Assembly: GCA_029204225.1 (NCBI GenBank)
Contig: MU831974.1
Span: 29,601-93,600, forward strand
Reading direction: 5' to 3'
Length of the DNA stretch: 64,000 bases
DNA from: Diphasiastrum complanatum
Taxonomy: Eukaryota; Streptophyta; Lycopodiopsida; Lycopodiales; Lycopodiaceae
Every line of letters starts with the position of its first letter. Position 1 is the first letter of the stretch. The notes beneath the pieces are model-generated. The model searched no databases and was not told where the DNA came from. It saw only the letters and a list, made by a program, of their open reading frames with translations. Position numbers and translations under genes: made by a program. Positions 51,526-64,000 of this stretch are shown one piece after another.

Positions 51526-51950
51526 CCCCACGCCCCCTCCCTTGCACGCCTCCCTGGGCCCTCCCCATGTGTAACGAGGCACTATCTTCGTCAATGAAGC
51601 TAACACCTATGGGCCACTCATCACACAGTTGGCCATCAATATCGCTAGTGAAGCAAGAGTAGACCTCCCACTTGCAATCCTATGGAAAGCACCCCTATGC
51701 AGGAGCCTTCCAAGAGAAAAGCCACCAACCCCCCAGAAGAAGGCTTCACTATAACATTGGAAAGAGTCCACCTTGTCGTGCTCTCCTGAGCATCACAAGC
51801 AACACTTGATGAAGGAGGCCACAATGACTTTTTTGGCACAACAGCTTGATGATACTCCACCTAGTGCAATTGTGGCAAGGTATTCTTGGAACCTAGAGAA
51901 GATGCTAACATAGGGCCTATCTCCATCACAAACAACTCCAACGGAGACTG

Positions 51951-52848
51951 TTGCTACATCCTTATCCTGATTCCCCACCAACAAGAAGAAGCGCAAGAGT
52001 AGCCAAGCTCTTAAGCAAGAAGCCAACTTTTGTACTACCTACCATATCTGCCGAGATCCACACCGCCAAGCACATCAAAGGGGCCTATGGCGACGATATT
52101 GCCCAAGAAAAATTAGAGACACCGAGTCAGATGCAAGAAGAAGGCCAAGAGATTATTGTTGAAAGAACATCTGACTACGAGTCCCCCGAAAGCCAATGTT
52201 TCCAACGGATCCTAATGGTTTCGAGCCACCTGATCAGTAAACCCAAGTAGTTTAATTAAACATGGCAAAGCAAACCAGCAAGCGCACAGAAAAGATGTAT
52301 CAGCCAAAGCGTATCAGTGCTAGCAAGGCTTTCTACAAACCCTTATCGCTTGAGGGGTCCATTATCTACGAGGAGGTTACATTTGACACTTCCAAATTAC
52401 CGACATCAAAGGCCACAAGGACGAAGTTATTGCAAAGCTGGCACCCCAACTAGCATGGCGCTTGCTATTTCTCCAGATCGATCGAAAAGCCTTGGTGGAA
52501 TACTTCCACACCCCAAGGTACATGCGCATCGACAGCAATATGAACCAATCATGCAGATGAGAGGCCTGGCCCGTCGAAGAGTGGCAACGCACACAATGGT
52601 TGCCCAACAACTCCTATATCTTCGGACCTTAAAATCAGATAACACATTACGTGCACGAGCAATGGAAGCTTATGGCAAGCTTATCCATAAACTCTACAAA
52701 TAACGGTGGGAAAGAGGAGAGCCTCAAGATTATGAAAAAACTCAAGAAAAAACTTAAGGGAGGAAGTAGCTTACAAGTTCAAGATGAAAGATCAGAGAGG
52801 AAAATTTTCAGCTCGTCGCAAGGCCTAGAAAAACTCGCAGCTAGATAA
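51951..52848 (+). pseudogene. Gypsy-like gag fragment, copy 2
   Basis: The frame from 52,262 (KMYQPKRISASKAFYKPLSL, EGSIIYEEVTFDTSKL) shifts at about 52,400 to one reading KGHKDEVIAKLAPQLAWR, RKALVEYFHTPRYMRID and later a Lys-rich coiled segment (MKKLKKKLKGG) ending at 52,848. It is interrupted by TGA and TAA. It is homologous to the minus-strand gag at 15.4-15.8 kb. The Thr/Glu-rich frame at 51,951-52,250 may be its N-terminal part. No LTR or pol is seen next to it. Confidence 0.55.
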
Positions 52849-54693
52849 GGAAATTTCTAGGTATTTAAAGTAGGAGAAGAAAGCTTCAAACAAGAGAGCG
52901 TCCTAGGAAACCATTACAAATAACTCACAACTACATAAGGAAATTCTACGGATTCAAGTAGAAGAAGAAAGCATTTCCTTTTGTATTTGCTAGCCTTCCA
53001 AGTTCATTGGATGAACAACATCTACAAATGACTAACGAATTAATATAACCACCATTTTCAGCAAGCCAGCTAGGGATTTTTTCTTATTCCATAAAATTTT
53101 AAAAGTACGGCTTTTATTGAAATTAATGGTACTTGAAGCCTAATTCATTCATTCGTTTCCACTCCAAAGCCCCAGATAATTACATTGGAATTTTTATGTA
53201 AGTCATTTGATCGATTGGGTTTATCTGTTAGCCTTGGGTCCTTGGTACATGGCTTTGGCCTTCTAGTAGGCACCTATTCCCAAGCAGCCTCTATTTGTAT
53301 AAAGACACATTTTGTCCTCTCATGCACCAATAGATGATGTACGGATTGAGAACTTCTTTAAGCAAAAACTTTGTGGCAATATTTGTATGAGGGCCTACGA
53401 AACAATCTATTGTTGATTTTCTTGATATCTTAGTTGGAGGTTAATATTCAAATAGTGGTCTATTGCTCTATTCTCTCTCTTTAAGCCTTAGCTTGTGAAC
53501 CTGTATTCTTAACTGGTGAGGAAAGACCTTATCGTGATCATAACTTATTTCATATCATGTGATGCAAACAAAACTACTTATAGGTCCTTTTATAGATGAA
53601 AGTAAACATCTAGATGTTTCTCCCTAAATTTATTGATGTAATAATTTAGGTGTTTCAAATCATTGTAGCTTTTTGTTGCAAACAACTTAACAATGTTTTA
53701 AGTGAATGTGTCGCACTCCATTGCAAATTATGTAGCATACAATTCTACAAAAGCGCCTAGTTATTAACACTATAACAAGCATATGTTTCAGAGTTGACTA
53801 TAAACAAATGACGACAAAATGAAGACTCCTAAAAGAGTGGTCAGAGTTCACAAGAATGGGTCATGTTTTTTCAAATGAGACACTCGCTAAGCCCTTTTGT
53901 CCTAGTCACTCATCAAAATCCATTCTTCAAGAAAGGTGGCATTATTCATGACGTAATCAAAAGTGAGGAAATCATAAAATAGCATACACGTCAAGATGTG
54001 CACATGTACTTAGCGTACACATGCTCACTCAATTTCATCAAAGTTAAAGTACCATAAGTTTGGAAGTCCATCGCTTCGAAAAATAGAAATATTAGTTTAT
54101 TGAGATGCCATCCTTTCTTGAGATATGCAACACAAATGAAAGGAAATGCTAGTTGTAGTCCGTGTATGAAAAGTGTTAAAACTTTCCTTCAAACATTTCA
54201 TGCTTCTGTAATAGTTTCTAAAAACTCTCAAGAATATGACAACTCGCACAATGGCAGGTTCATGATGGTGTCAAGACAGTAGAATGTTTCTCCATGAAAA
54301 AGGATTTGTAAGCTGTAGCCCACACATTGTCCACACAGTGAAGCCATCGAGAGATTCAAGGTTTATGTGGAGTTCTCAAGTTCCTCAAATTTAGAGGAGC
54401 AACCAACTTTTGGTTGTAAAGATGCAAGTTGGAAGACATCTTTGAGGATCTTCATGATTGGACAACAATACCTAAAGGCCTAGCTAGGCAAATCACAACA
54501 ACATTTGAGGATCTATTGAAAATAAATAATACCACATAAAATCTTGTGAAGAATGGGACGGCCATTAGAAAGTCGTGATGACTTTCTTCTAGATGCTTAT
54601 GTAAAGCAATAAGTCACTTGGACAAGTTCCTCACATTGACTTCATGAGAACTCTATTTCAAAATCTTCCCCAAGACAAAAGCTTTGCTCTTTG

Positions 54694-54969
54694 TGCCACC
54701 TCTTTGTAAGAGTGGGCTGCATACTAAGGATGCAAACCTTGGAGAGTATAATTTCTCACTAAAAAAATTTCCTAAACTTAACCATATAGTTCTGAAGCTC
54801 CTCGTAAACATCTTCATTTCATGGTTCTTTATGCCACCTCTTCACAATAGTGGACTGCATGCTAAGGATGCAAATCTTAGAGAGTATAATCCTTCACAGG
54901 AAATACTTTCTAAGCTTAAGTTCTAAAAGCTCCTCATAATCGTCTTAATTGCATTGGCAAATGGTCGGA
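54694..54969. repeat. Diverged tandem duplication, 138 bp x 2
   Basis: Units start at 54,694 and 54,832 with TGCCACCTCTT and share GCTAAGGATGCAAA/ACTAAGGATGCAAA and GAGAGTATAAT. Roughly one base in five differs. Confidence 0.8.
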
Positions 54970-56543
54970 AAGAACAAGAACTCCACTTGTGAAACAGCAT
55001 TACTACAAGAAAATCGAAAAAGTAAATAAATGATTTGAGGATTGTTAGAATCTATTTGCATAGGAGTCAGCTTTGCCACAACAACTCTTTTCCTTCAATG
55101 TTTGTTGCAAGAAAGAAAAGTACAAAGCATAACTTAATCATCTAAACCGTGGTTTGAATATTTTGTATGACTAGCTTTGTTCTAGATTTGAACATTGTCA
55201 TTAAGAAGATGCTTTTATGGGGTGAAGTTTTGTTGAAGAGATCTGGAGAGAAAGTCATTCTTTCCCCAAATGACTAAACAGATTTTTGTTCCCTTGCAAC
55301 TCCCCTTAAGTCATCAGCCCTGCCCTTGTCCAATAAAAGCCTCCAATGTAAGAACATAAACTTGGAAACGATCCTTCTATTTCGTTGTACTTGAGGGAGC
55401 ATTAAGCTTCCAGCCATACACGCAGAAATCAAATTCAACTTGATTTATGGTACTTTTACAATTGAACAAAACAATGCTAAGATTACAAACCAATATCTAA
55501 AGCTCGTGCTTCATTCAAACCGCTAACAGACATTTATAATACAAATGCATGCACATCATTTATGGATTTATGTTACAATAATTGCTCTTGTTCACTTGGC
55601 ATAGTTTTGCAAATGTAGATTGCATGCTAACACGCTTACCCCACGGGAATCCACAGAAGCACGCTTGTTAACCCTCAATAAGAGATGAGGATATCAGAGT
55701 GACAAAAGTGTTGTTATTTTTCTATTCATGTCACAAAGAAGAACAGGTACATCTAGTAATCAAATTGTGCTTGCAAACCACTTGCACAGCAGCTCATTTA
55801 CATCCTCACAAAATACATCAATCGACCAATGGAAATGATACATGACATAGGGAAAAATCACTTAATCCCATTTTAATACTAAAAGTCAAGTCTAGTAAAA
55901 ATAATAATAAAAGTCTAGGAAGGATTGATGGCGTTGCCGTCTGACACTAGCCATCATAGATTAACATGTACGGGAAACGTAATTGTCCTCTTACATAAAC
56001 AGACATCGCCAATGAACTCACATTTCGCAAGATTGGAGTTATTTTGACGACAAAGTCTCTAAAAAGAAAGGATTAAGTAAAGCTCTATAGAAAAAGTACA
56101 TACAATGTGTGAAAACATACATACCATGCCATTTTTGATCGATTCCTAGACGTCATAAACACACATAATAATAGGATATTATTGTGGCCGCCATCGCTGC
56201 AGTATGATCCGTCGGGGCTGATGAGAATGCTCCATCGATCGGCTGCAGGAAAGGAAAAGAGAGAGAGAAAATCAAACAAACGTTGTATGTTGTTAATTCC
56301 TAAGAGAAGTTGGATGGCCCATGGGGAGTCCAACCAGCGCCTTGTTATCATTATAATTTCGAGTAGTATTATTATTATTATTATGAATACCCAAACATCA
56401 CCCAATTTAATTGAATGACTTTGCTATTGCAAGGGCTCTTTTTCAATGAAACTTTTGGTTGGTCCAAATTCCGACTAACAATGGCTAACCAGCACTCTAT
56501 CCACAGTTGACGCTTTAAAGGCGCCATACTTTTGCACCCTCCC

Positions 56544-56611
56544 ACTTGATGGTCCCCACATGTCTAAGTTGCCACATACTTGATGGTCCCCACATGTCTA
56601 AGTTGCCACAT
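56544..56611. repeat. Tandem duplication, 34 bp x 2
   Basis: Two identical 34-bp units beginning ACTTGATGGTCCCC at 56,544 and 56,578. Confidence 0.9.
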
Positions 56612-59600
56612 ATGAACCTTTCAACAGTTGATGTATGCATGGCAAAATTGATTATCTTTGAAAAAAGTCAAGTGTGCCTTTAAGAGATTGTGCTCATTTC
56701 CACCCAATGCGAGAACTCCAGTCTTTTGTCTAGAATTTTAAGTTGCATGGTACACGGCATTTTGAAATAAGGGATTATCAGCATTTTGGCCTTGCCTTGC
56801 GAAGGCAATACTACATGTTGAGGTCGGTCAATGGAGTTGGAGTTTGGAAGAAAGTCCATGTTAAAGGCTAGTATGTGGTGGCATACTTTGGTTGAGGGGC
56901 GAACTATCATGCATTTGTTGTCATTTAAAAATTCCTAAGAAGACATGCAAATTGTGCACAATTGAACATTGTCAACCTATCATTGATGCATGTCTATGGA
57001 TCTTCAATGGGTTGGAAAAAATCATTTGATGCCCTTAAACATTCTTACGAAGACATGCAAAGGCATGCAAAAAATGATCTTGCACTGTGAACATATCATG
57101 CATGTATGAATGTGGTTCTTTGAACCACGTGATGATTGATGTTCATTGAACTTTGCAGAATGGAACAAAAGAAACTCTCATAAAATCAGCTAGTTTTTAT
57201 CAACTCGTGAGTGGTATTGTTGGGTTGTGATTCTGTGGCCTCTCTCATGTTCGATCACATAGTCCAACAGGTGTGCACACTGCAAATATCAAGGCCAAAG
57301 GTCTCTTTGTTACTTGCTAGCAATTAGTTTGTAGCGCATCATGCGTGCAACTGCCAGTTCATGAGCCTGTATCTCGATCACTTTTGATTTCTTAATTTAT
57401 GCCCTTTCTGTCATATGGGTGAGAGTAGGTACAGGTTCTATCTACTCAATTTCGCATGTTGTTTCTCAAGTAGTAACAATTTTTCAAGATGATTAAAATA
57501 TGGAAGAGGAAGTTCAAGAAGGCTTGCAAGTTCTATCTGCACAATTCTCGAGATGATACCAATATTTGCTAACATGGGACACTTTAACAAATGCTCTATT
57601 CAGCTCAAATTTCTACAACTTTGTTGTAATTGCAATTCATTTTGCTAGAGGTTTTGGACGTAATCCAAGTATAGCACTAAATGAAGAGTTGAAACTTGTT
57701 GTAGGTTGTCTTTTCACTATTGATCTATCCATCTCTTATCCTCACCTACGCCGGATATAATTGCTTATTTGGTCAAGCACCCCCCAAGAGCTACATGAAG
57801 CATTCTACAAAAGCAAACCCAACACTAGTATAATGGCCAATAAATCATAGTGTTGGGCTACTTTCCAAGGGTAAATATTATCCACACATCTCAATTTCAT
57901 GTGAGACCTGTATACTCAACAGAAGTGAATTACATTCTCATGGTGTTTCGTGTGGTGGTAGTTATAGCTTTCCAAAATGGAGAACAAACTGGAAATGCTT
58001 TGAAAAGCAGGTGGAAGCAAAATGTCTAGACATACAAACTTTTGATTTCATAAATTGGAAGAGTAATTGTGTTAGAATAAGCAAACTTGAAAGTTGTCTT
58101 CCACAAATGCTATTATGACCTTTGTTTTTGGTCACTGATTTGCAGCCTTGATTTGCAGGAGTCATACTTGTGGTCGCGAACCTTTGAGTTAAATACTGAT
58201 TGGCCTTGCTTGCAAAGGCAATAATAAGTGTTGATGTTGGTCAATGGAGTTTGGAAGAAAGTCAATGTTAATTGGATTTTGCAAGCTCGATTGTGAACAT
58301 GTAGGTTATAATAATCACATATGTGAGTGAGAGACTTAGAGCTGATGCATGCTTGATTCCACAATGTTTTAGCTTTTTCTTCTTCTGATTGTGCTCTCGC
58401 ATGCTTGAATCGAGAAATATGACAAGCAACAATATTTTTGGTAATTTCTTTGTTAATATATTTTGATTTTTTTCTGATATACAAAAAGTCTTCCATATAT
58501 TGGATGAAGAAGTGATCGACTTTTCAATATGTGTCATGAAGGCTACCTGATTGATGGTTGGCAACAATTATCTAAGATTGTGAATATTGAAAAGCAAAAT
58601 ATTTTGATCATGATTCTTGTGAATATTGATCTAAATACCGATCGTGAATATTGAAATTTTTGAATATTGATTGTGATTATTGTGGAATTTTGATCGTGAA
58701 TATTCGTGAATCCCTGCAACTTCGAAATTCCAAAATAATGGCCTTATTTTGTGGTCAATTATCAAATTTGAGGATCACCTATTTGTTGCAAAACTATTTC
58801 ATATTACACAATTCTTAGTCGTTTTAAACCCCAATATGCAAATATAGTTCTACAATTATAAAAACTTTAACTACTTTTGTGGTAGTGATAATGATAGTGT
58901 ATGCGCTTGCAACTTAAAACACTTAAAACAAACAAATGAATCTCACCAATAACTTAACTTACTGATACTTACCTCTCTAGCAAAAAAGCTAATAAATGCA
59001 TTTGTTAGAATCTCAAAGATAAGAAAGAAAACTTTACTAGATAAGTCCTCTTTTTCAATCCAATAATTTTACCTTTTAGCAAGGGTTTTGAGTATAATAC
59101 TACAATGTACTTGTTTTGTTAGAATTTTGCATGTACATCATGACATAATAAAAATGATGACAGTCTTTTTGTAGCATATATTTTACCAGATTGTATAATG
59201 TATCATAGATCTTAAATAAGTCATGATGTAACATGCATAGACCCATGCACCCCTTGCAAGTCAAATATGCCCCTTATGTAGTGTGGTGGTGTAATGTGCT
59301 TGGGTAGCCCCCAATCCCTGCCCACGTGTTGGTGGATATGGAAGTCAAAGCCTACTTAGGGATCCCCAAGTGAGGATAATTGGCTACTCAATTCAGATCA
59401 TTGGTCACCAATTTGCATTGAATTGCAAAAAAAAGCCAACAATCCACCTTTTTGCATTCATATCTAGAGTTGTGGTTGGGTAGTTGTCTTATGTAGTTCA
59501 CACATTTAAAGTGAACAAGGAGGTTGGAGTTCGGAGGACAACGCGATGTATAGCTTGAATCACTCCCATTTTGAGCCCGACGACAAACATGACACCTCAA

Positions 59601-60114
59601 AGTTGTTGGTCCTTGGAGAGATAGGTTTGTTCTCGAATCTTGGCTCAATCCATGAGCCATGATTTGTTAATCTAATGGCCCAAGTATGGCATCATGCGTG
59701 TATAAGTCCATCTGGAAGAGCCATCAATAGTAAGGTAACTTTACACACTGAGCAAGGATTTGAAACAAGAGTTTGGCTATTAAAATTCTTGTCACGATAT
59801 ACTTATCTTAAAAATAAGGATTTGTAGTATAAAATATTGTCATTCCCCAAAGAGACTGCTTAATGTTGTGATTTTAGATGTTTTTTAATCATTTAATGTC
59901 TTGGATTAAAATATGGTTGTCAACAGACATTCAAAGAATTGGAAACCAGTATCACCGATTAATATGTGGTGTCAAACATACAAAAACAACAGATATTGAT
60001 GCCAACAATTCTCCTATCGAACATGTTTCATTGTTGATTAGTGTATCCGACTCGGCCAGCAAACCCATGTATCAATCTGTGCACCTAATTAAGTTTGGCA
60101 GACAAGCATAGTCT

Positions 60115-61110
60115 GTTGCATTAGATAACCGACACAGAGAAACTTACAAATGTCTCAACACAATCTAAATGTAGTCTGACAATCTATCCTCAACAACGGA
60201 TTGTTGCTCATTTAAACGAACGATCGACACGGATTTAGACTGCAGGAGTATCCATATGAAAGATTCAGAGTATCGATTCACAACAACACAGAGCATACTT
60301 TAGATGTGTAAGAACAAATATATGTTAGTGTAATGAAACAATGATTTCAAATGTTGTCATACACGATAAGTTTCAAAGAATCGATTATTCAATCACACAC
60401 GAAATCAAATAACCAATGAGTTTCAAGCAGTGAATTTTACGATTTCACACTTACGACAGTATCAAGGCTAAAGAGTTGTCTGACTAGAGCTACGATCACA
60501 GGCTCATCTAACAAGTTAAAACTTACCCAATTGTTATAAACAGAAGAACTCAGCAAGTAGAAAGCTTATGAAAGTGAAGAGCAGGGAAAACTTGAAGACT
60601 GAAACTCTCTCTGTGATCTCCTGAGAAAACTCAATAATTGTATTGAGCATATGTGAAGTACATATAGGGAAGCGTAATGTGCGCAACTCTTTAGCAACCG
60701 ATATGTCGCTTCTTATTTAATTTAATAATTAATTCTATCCAATAGGATAATCTACAAGCGTTTTGAATACTAGTCACGCGACTTTGCTCCAATGAGAAGC
60801 AAACACGTGGAAGGTTTCAACTCTTGCATGGAGCGCAATAAATAAATCCTCCCTGGAGTGTTTTGCTCTTAGGGCTAGCCTTCTTATCAAGGTTCATGTT
60901 GTTTCATAATGCCCTTCGGGTCATAGTCCTTCTTTAGATTCGTTTATTTAGGTATCTTTACTTCAATATATCGTTGAATACTTGTCATTGCCGCATTGAT
61001 TAGATATATTTCATATTCAATGGTTATCTTCATCAATTGAGTAGGTTCATTAGGGTTTTGCATCACAATGTAATAATTCAAGAAAAATATGTATGTAATA
61101 GGGTATTACA
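60115..61110 (-). mobile_element. LTR candidate with polypurine tract
   Basis: On the minus strand TGTAATACCC starts at 61,110 directly after the purine run GAGGGGGAGGATA (61,111-61,123), the layout of a 3' LTR. The first 16 bases include the palindrome-like GTAATACCCTATTAC. The left end near 60,115 is inferred from TGTTGC. No coding sequence of the element is recognisable to the right. Confidence 0.4.
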
Positions 61111-61130
61111 TATCCTCCCCCTCAAATGTG

Positions 61131-62680
61131 AAGCGTCCTTGCGAACAATTGACATCAGCAACACATGAAAGAAAAAATATTTTTTCAACACATTCCATAA
61201 TGGATCTCGAACATTCGTAAAAAATAAAAAGTCTTTTAATTGAATATATAAATATACAATGTGTATATTTCAGTCTGGAGCATTTTGTAATCTTTGTGAT
61301 AGCTTCTCATCCAATTGAATTTGTCTTTAAATTTTTCTTTGCTTGGCCTCATGAAATTGATCGATATTATGGTTGCCAAGGTGAGCAAAGCATGTCCTTA
61401 AGAAAGTTCAATTGTAAATTGTTGTTGCAATAACACCATCCTCAAGCATTCCCCTTCTAGGTATAATGGTTTCAGCAACTCAGCATTGATTCGTGTTAGG
61501 GGTTTTTTCAAACGAGGGGTTGGTTTCGTCAGAAAGCCCTAAAAGGGGAAGGGCCCACAATGCCCTTACGGTAGGGACCTGAGGACAGCCGCTTCCAACC
61601 CTGGTGGCTCGTTTGATCGCTCCGTGCTCTCCAGCCAATGGAAGTTTCCAAGCTTCTAGAAGTATGGTAGAAAGAGGGTAGGTTCTACTTCAGTCAACTT
61701 GGTCTTGGTACAATACTACAACTATCCTCTCGACTGGTGTGACACTATTATCTAGACTGGCTCTTCTAGAACTATGACATCCCGTGTCCTTGCAAGATCC
61801 ACTATTGGTAGGATGCAGGTCTCTGGCGCTCTAAGGATTTCATCCAACCGCATGGATATAATTCTTTGGAGGTGGTTGTATCTTCAGCCCTAGCAAGATA
61901 GTAATGATTAGATGGGAAGTAATGATGTATGGCATGTTAGTGTCAGATGCCAAAATTTGTCTTCCGTAAGCACGTATGTTTCGAAGTAACTATACTCCCC
62001 ACAATGTTGTGTTCTACGTAGAGTGCCTCCAAGGCATAGGTATTGGTAGAGTTCTGGGGTGAAAAAATAGTAGCATGGAGGTCCTCTCTGCCTTAGTTGG
62101 CAAACGTCACTACACGCAGGTTCCAACTGACCCTCTTTCCCCATCATACGGGGTCCAACTCATTGTTGGTCTTATCTCACTTCTAGACCCTACTTGGTCT
62201 TTGAGATTAGGTCACGTGTCCGCTAAAGTTCTAGGACTGTTAAGGGTACATCCATTGAAATTGTTCGATTTTTTATTGGACACGCTAGACACTATTCTTT
62301 CAAGTGGGGTAGGTCAAGTGAAATGTGGTGAGTACATTATGTGTGTTGTCATGTTCATTGGACAATAGCATTTCCCAGATTCCGGGTCTAGGTGTTTTGC
62401 TAGACAGTACCGGAAGTGGCGTGCATACTTTGCGACTTAACCATGGCAACATATTTTAGCTGTTTTCGGCGAACTACCCGCTCTGGTGTTTCACAGAGGT
62501 CGGGCCCAGTTAACACTCTCCATAATAGAGTCACAAAACTATTTCAACTTGGAAACTTCAAATAGCGTACTAATGAAAAATTTTAGCACATAGCGACTAT
62601 TGCTGGAAATCTCGTTGTATCAAGCGGTTACTTACTGTCCTATCAGTTAAAATTAAAGTAGAATCATTGTGCTGCTGTAT
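61131..62680. other. No gene seen
   Basis: Should be the internal region of the element with the LTR at 60.1-61.1 kb if that is intact, but no pol motif was found on the minus strand. Unassigned. Confidence 0.4.
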
Positions 62681-62907
62681 TGTGGGTCCTATCAATTGAT
62701 AAGGATCAGTTGGCCTCGCCACGAGGCAAGTCGACGGGACACGCATCCCGCCCACGACAACCTGGGTCATGCATGGGTTGTTTTCAGTGAAAAACTATTT
62801 GTACAGTGTGATTTCATTTTGAGAAATACAGTTACTATGTGAGCTTGTTGTGGAGAGTGTTTTGTCTATGTTACTGTGTAGCATGATCTATGTTCATATT
62901 CGAAGCA
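62681..62907 (+). mobile_element. Copia-type LTR candidate
   Basis: Starts TGTGGGTCCTATC and ends GAAGCA ten bases before a primer-binding site. The start is inferred. No TATA box is obvious. Confidence 0.4.
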
Positions 62908-62917
62908 AATTCTAACT

Positions 62918-62930
62918 TGGTATCAAAGCC
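62918..62930 (+). promoter_or_regulatory. Primer-binding site, initiator-Met tRNA type
   Basis: TGGTATCAAAGCC differs by one base from the plant initiator-Met tRNA complement. The preceding TTCTAACT spacer is shared with the site at 49,138. Confidence 0.65.
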
Positions 62931-64000
62931 GTACAGGGAGTGTACACAATACAACATTGCCATTGAAAAGAGCTTTGGAGAATTGTCTTCTGAGAGTTCA
63001 GGGTTTACGGCGGGTTGAAGACGGAAGGAGAAACACTGGTACAGAGAATTTAGCACACAAAAGCTTGGTGAGCTTGAGATTGTGTGAGGATTCAGAGACA
63101 AGGGTCGGCTGAATCAGAACCTCATCAAACAGAATTTTGAAATCCTGAAGCAGGCTATTTGGTGTTTGTAGTCAATGTGCTTCAATCGGACACCGTTTGA
63201 CAAACAGATTGAAGCATCGGATTTTTAGCAGTAGGGCAACCTCAGAGCAGAGAGGATAGGCCTATCAGAACATTGTGAATTTCGAAGCCAAGAAATAGAT
63301 TTTTGTGAAAAAACTCTGGTCTGGGGTTTGGGACCACAAAATCAGATATTTCTCTCCATTCTGAACCGTTTTGAAAGCTGTGAGAATCTGAGGGCAGCCA
63401 TAGCTACAAACCTTGGAAGAAAAGGAGAAAGAGAGCTCAAACAGCTCGAGCGCGACCACCGTGAGGGAGACCAGAGCGTTTCCAGGGCGCTAGCGGTTTG
63501 AGGAGGAGGACAAAATGCGCGGATCAAGTTAAGTCTATTGGATAAGGAACTATCAAGATCGATGGTTGAGATTGCGCTACTCAGGAGGGATATCCACAGT
63601 TGGATCAAAATCGACCATTGGATGGAGTCGAAGAAGGCTAAGAGGATTTGAAATAAATATAGTCATTCAACTTAAAAAATTCACATTGAAAGTTGAGTTG
63701 GGTCTCTTCACAAGTGAAGTGTGAAGTTTTTTCAAGGTGAAGAAACAGATCAAAACAAGAAAAATCCCTATTTTTGGGTCCTTTGTCCGTTTTGACCAAA
63801 ACGAAAGGCTATAACTCCAAACGAGGGCATCTGGACTGTACCTGCAAGTATGGTACAACAAAATAGAGTGTGTTGCAATGGAGAAAGTGTTCGGAGTGTG
63901 CCAAAAGTGATCTCACTAATCTATTGGGCGTGTAGTTGGAGTTGACGACTGAGTGCATTTCAGAAGGTGACACCGATTTGGCTTTCAAATTGGTGGAAAA
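62931..64000 (+). other. Leader region of LTR element, runs off window
   Basis: Sequence behind the primer site with no coding frame yet. Gag would be expected beyond the window edge if the element is complete. Confidence 0.4.

Larger units (their letters stand above)
50826..51566 (-). mobile_element. Helitron 3' end with repeated hairpin modules
   Basis: The minus strand ends CTAG|T at 50,826, preceded by the perfect hairpin GCCCGTC-GTT-GACGGGC (50,837-50,853). Two more hairpin modules lie further in: CCCGCC-GAT-GGCGGG at 50,953-50,967 and TCCATC-GAT-GGTGGG at about 51,419-51,433. Each of these two is followed by a GGCCRATGGGGTGTGTG block, a purine or GT microsatellite and a CCCTCCC minisatellite. 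The GGCCGATG motif is shared with the Helitron at 46.2 kb. The 5' end was not found, so the right limit is arbitrary. Confidence 0.6.
52849..60114. other. Long non-coding stretch with small duplications
   Basis: No gene or element with recognisable domains in 7.3 kb. It includes a diverged pair of about 50-bp segments at 52,840-52,970 (TAAGGAAATT...), tandem duplications listed separately, and short repeats of GTGAATATTGATC at 58,570-58,700. A Cys-containing minus-strand frame at 59,388-59,660 was not accepted as a gene. Confidence 0.45.

Noticed and set aside
46265-51606. Long His-Thr, Val-Cys, Pro-rich and Arg-Glu frames at 46.3-46.8 and 50.9-51.6 kb
   Set aside because: They lie on TG, GA and C-rich repeats inside Helitron ends and show no domain.
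59388-59660. Cys-rich minus-strand frame (CHVCRRA, FKCVNY) resembling a DC1/C1-like finger
   Set aside because: Spacing does not fit a known finger, no splice sites or neighbouring exons were found, and one occurrence of a few Cys is weak.

Overview
The window is a stretch of a large, repeat-rich plant nuclear genome. This rests on Ty1/copia and Ty3/gypsy elements whose primer sites match plant initiator-Met tRNA, a chromodomain-carrying Ty3 element, L1-like LINEs, Helitron ends with the GC-hairpin and CTAG terminus, and a spliced host gene with a plant-type PHD finger. The sequence does not settle the clade. Most of the 64 kb is decayed mobile DNA. Only two host genes could be supported, both on the minus strand and both incomplete.

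Layout. 1-2.9 kb: Ty1/copia copy (-) whose reverse transcriptase is deleted. 3.97-6.25 kb: decayed ORF of about 760 codons (-), not identified. 6.9-8.65 kb: second copy of the same copia family (+), interrupted by a Ty3 fragment and followed by an inverted piece of its own RT. 11.4-12.8 kb: 3' exons of an unidentified host gene (-), with a tRNA-like SINE candidate in an intron. 15.0-16.5 kb: LTR, leader and gag remnant of a gypsy-like family (-), recurring at 41.9-42.5 kb (LTR and leader) and 52 kb (gag). 17.3 kb, 20.9-23.0 kb and 28.9-30.6 kb: three copies of one LINE family ending in pyrimidine microsatellites. 23.6-28.8 kb: nearly complete chromovirus (-) with its 3' LTR, whose 5' end is cut off by the LINE copy at 28.9 kb. 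30.6-31.4 kb and 32.6-33.4 kb: further copia remnants.

35.26-44.14 kb: a host PHD-finger gene (-). Four exons join in consistent phase. Its 5.8-kb intron 1 holds a decayed Ty3 element (38.9-41.75 kb) and an LTR in antisense, and intron 4 starts with a GC donor. 46.2-47.9 kb: a short Helitron (-) built largely of a four-unit tandem array. 50.8-51.6 kb: a related Helitron 3' end with repeated hairpin modules. 48.75-64 kb: LTR and primer-site remnants, a gag fragment and long stretches with no recognisable gene.

The most noteworthy signals are: (i) LINE 3' ends made of a conserved small hairpin followed by (CT)n or (CTTT)n, one copy having (CT)n on both sides; (ii) Helitron hairpins with compensatory base changes between copies, and repetition of the element's own 5' terminus; (iii) in two decayed coding regions all 11 in-frame stops are TAG and 9 lie in CTAG, as expected from loss of methylated C at CHG sites; (iv) two host genes invisible as long ORFs but recoverable from splice sites and phase.
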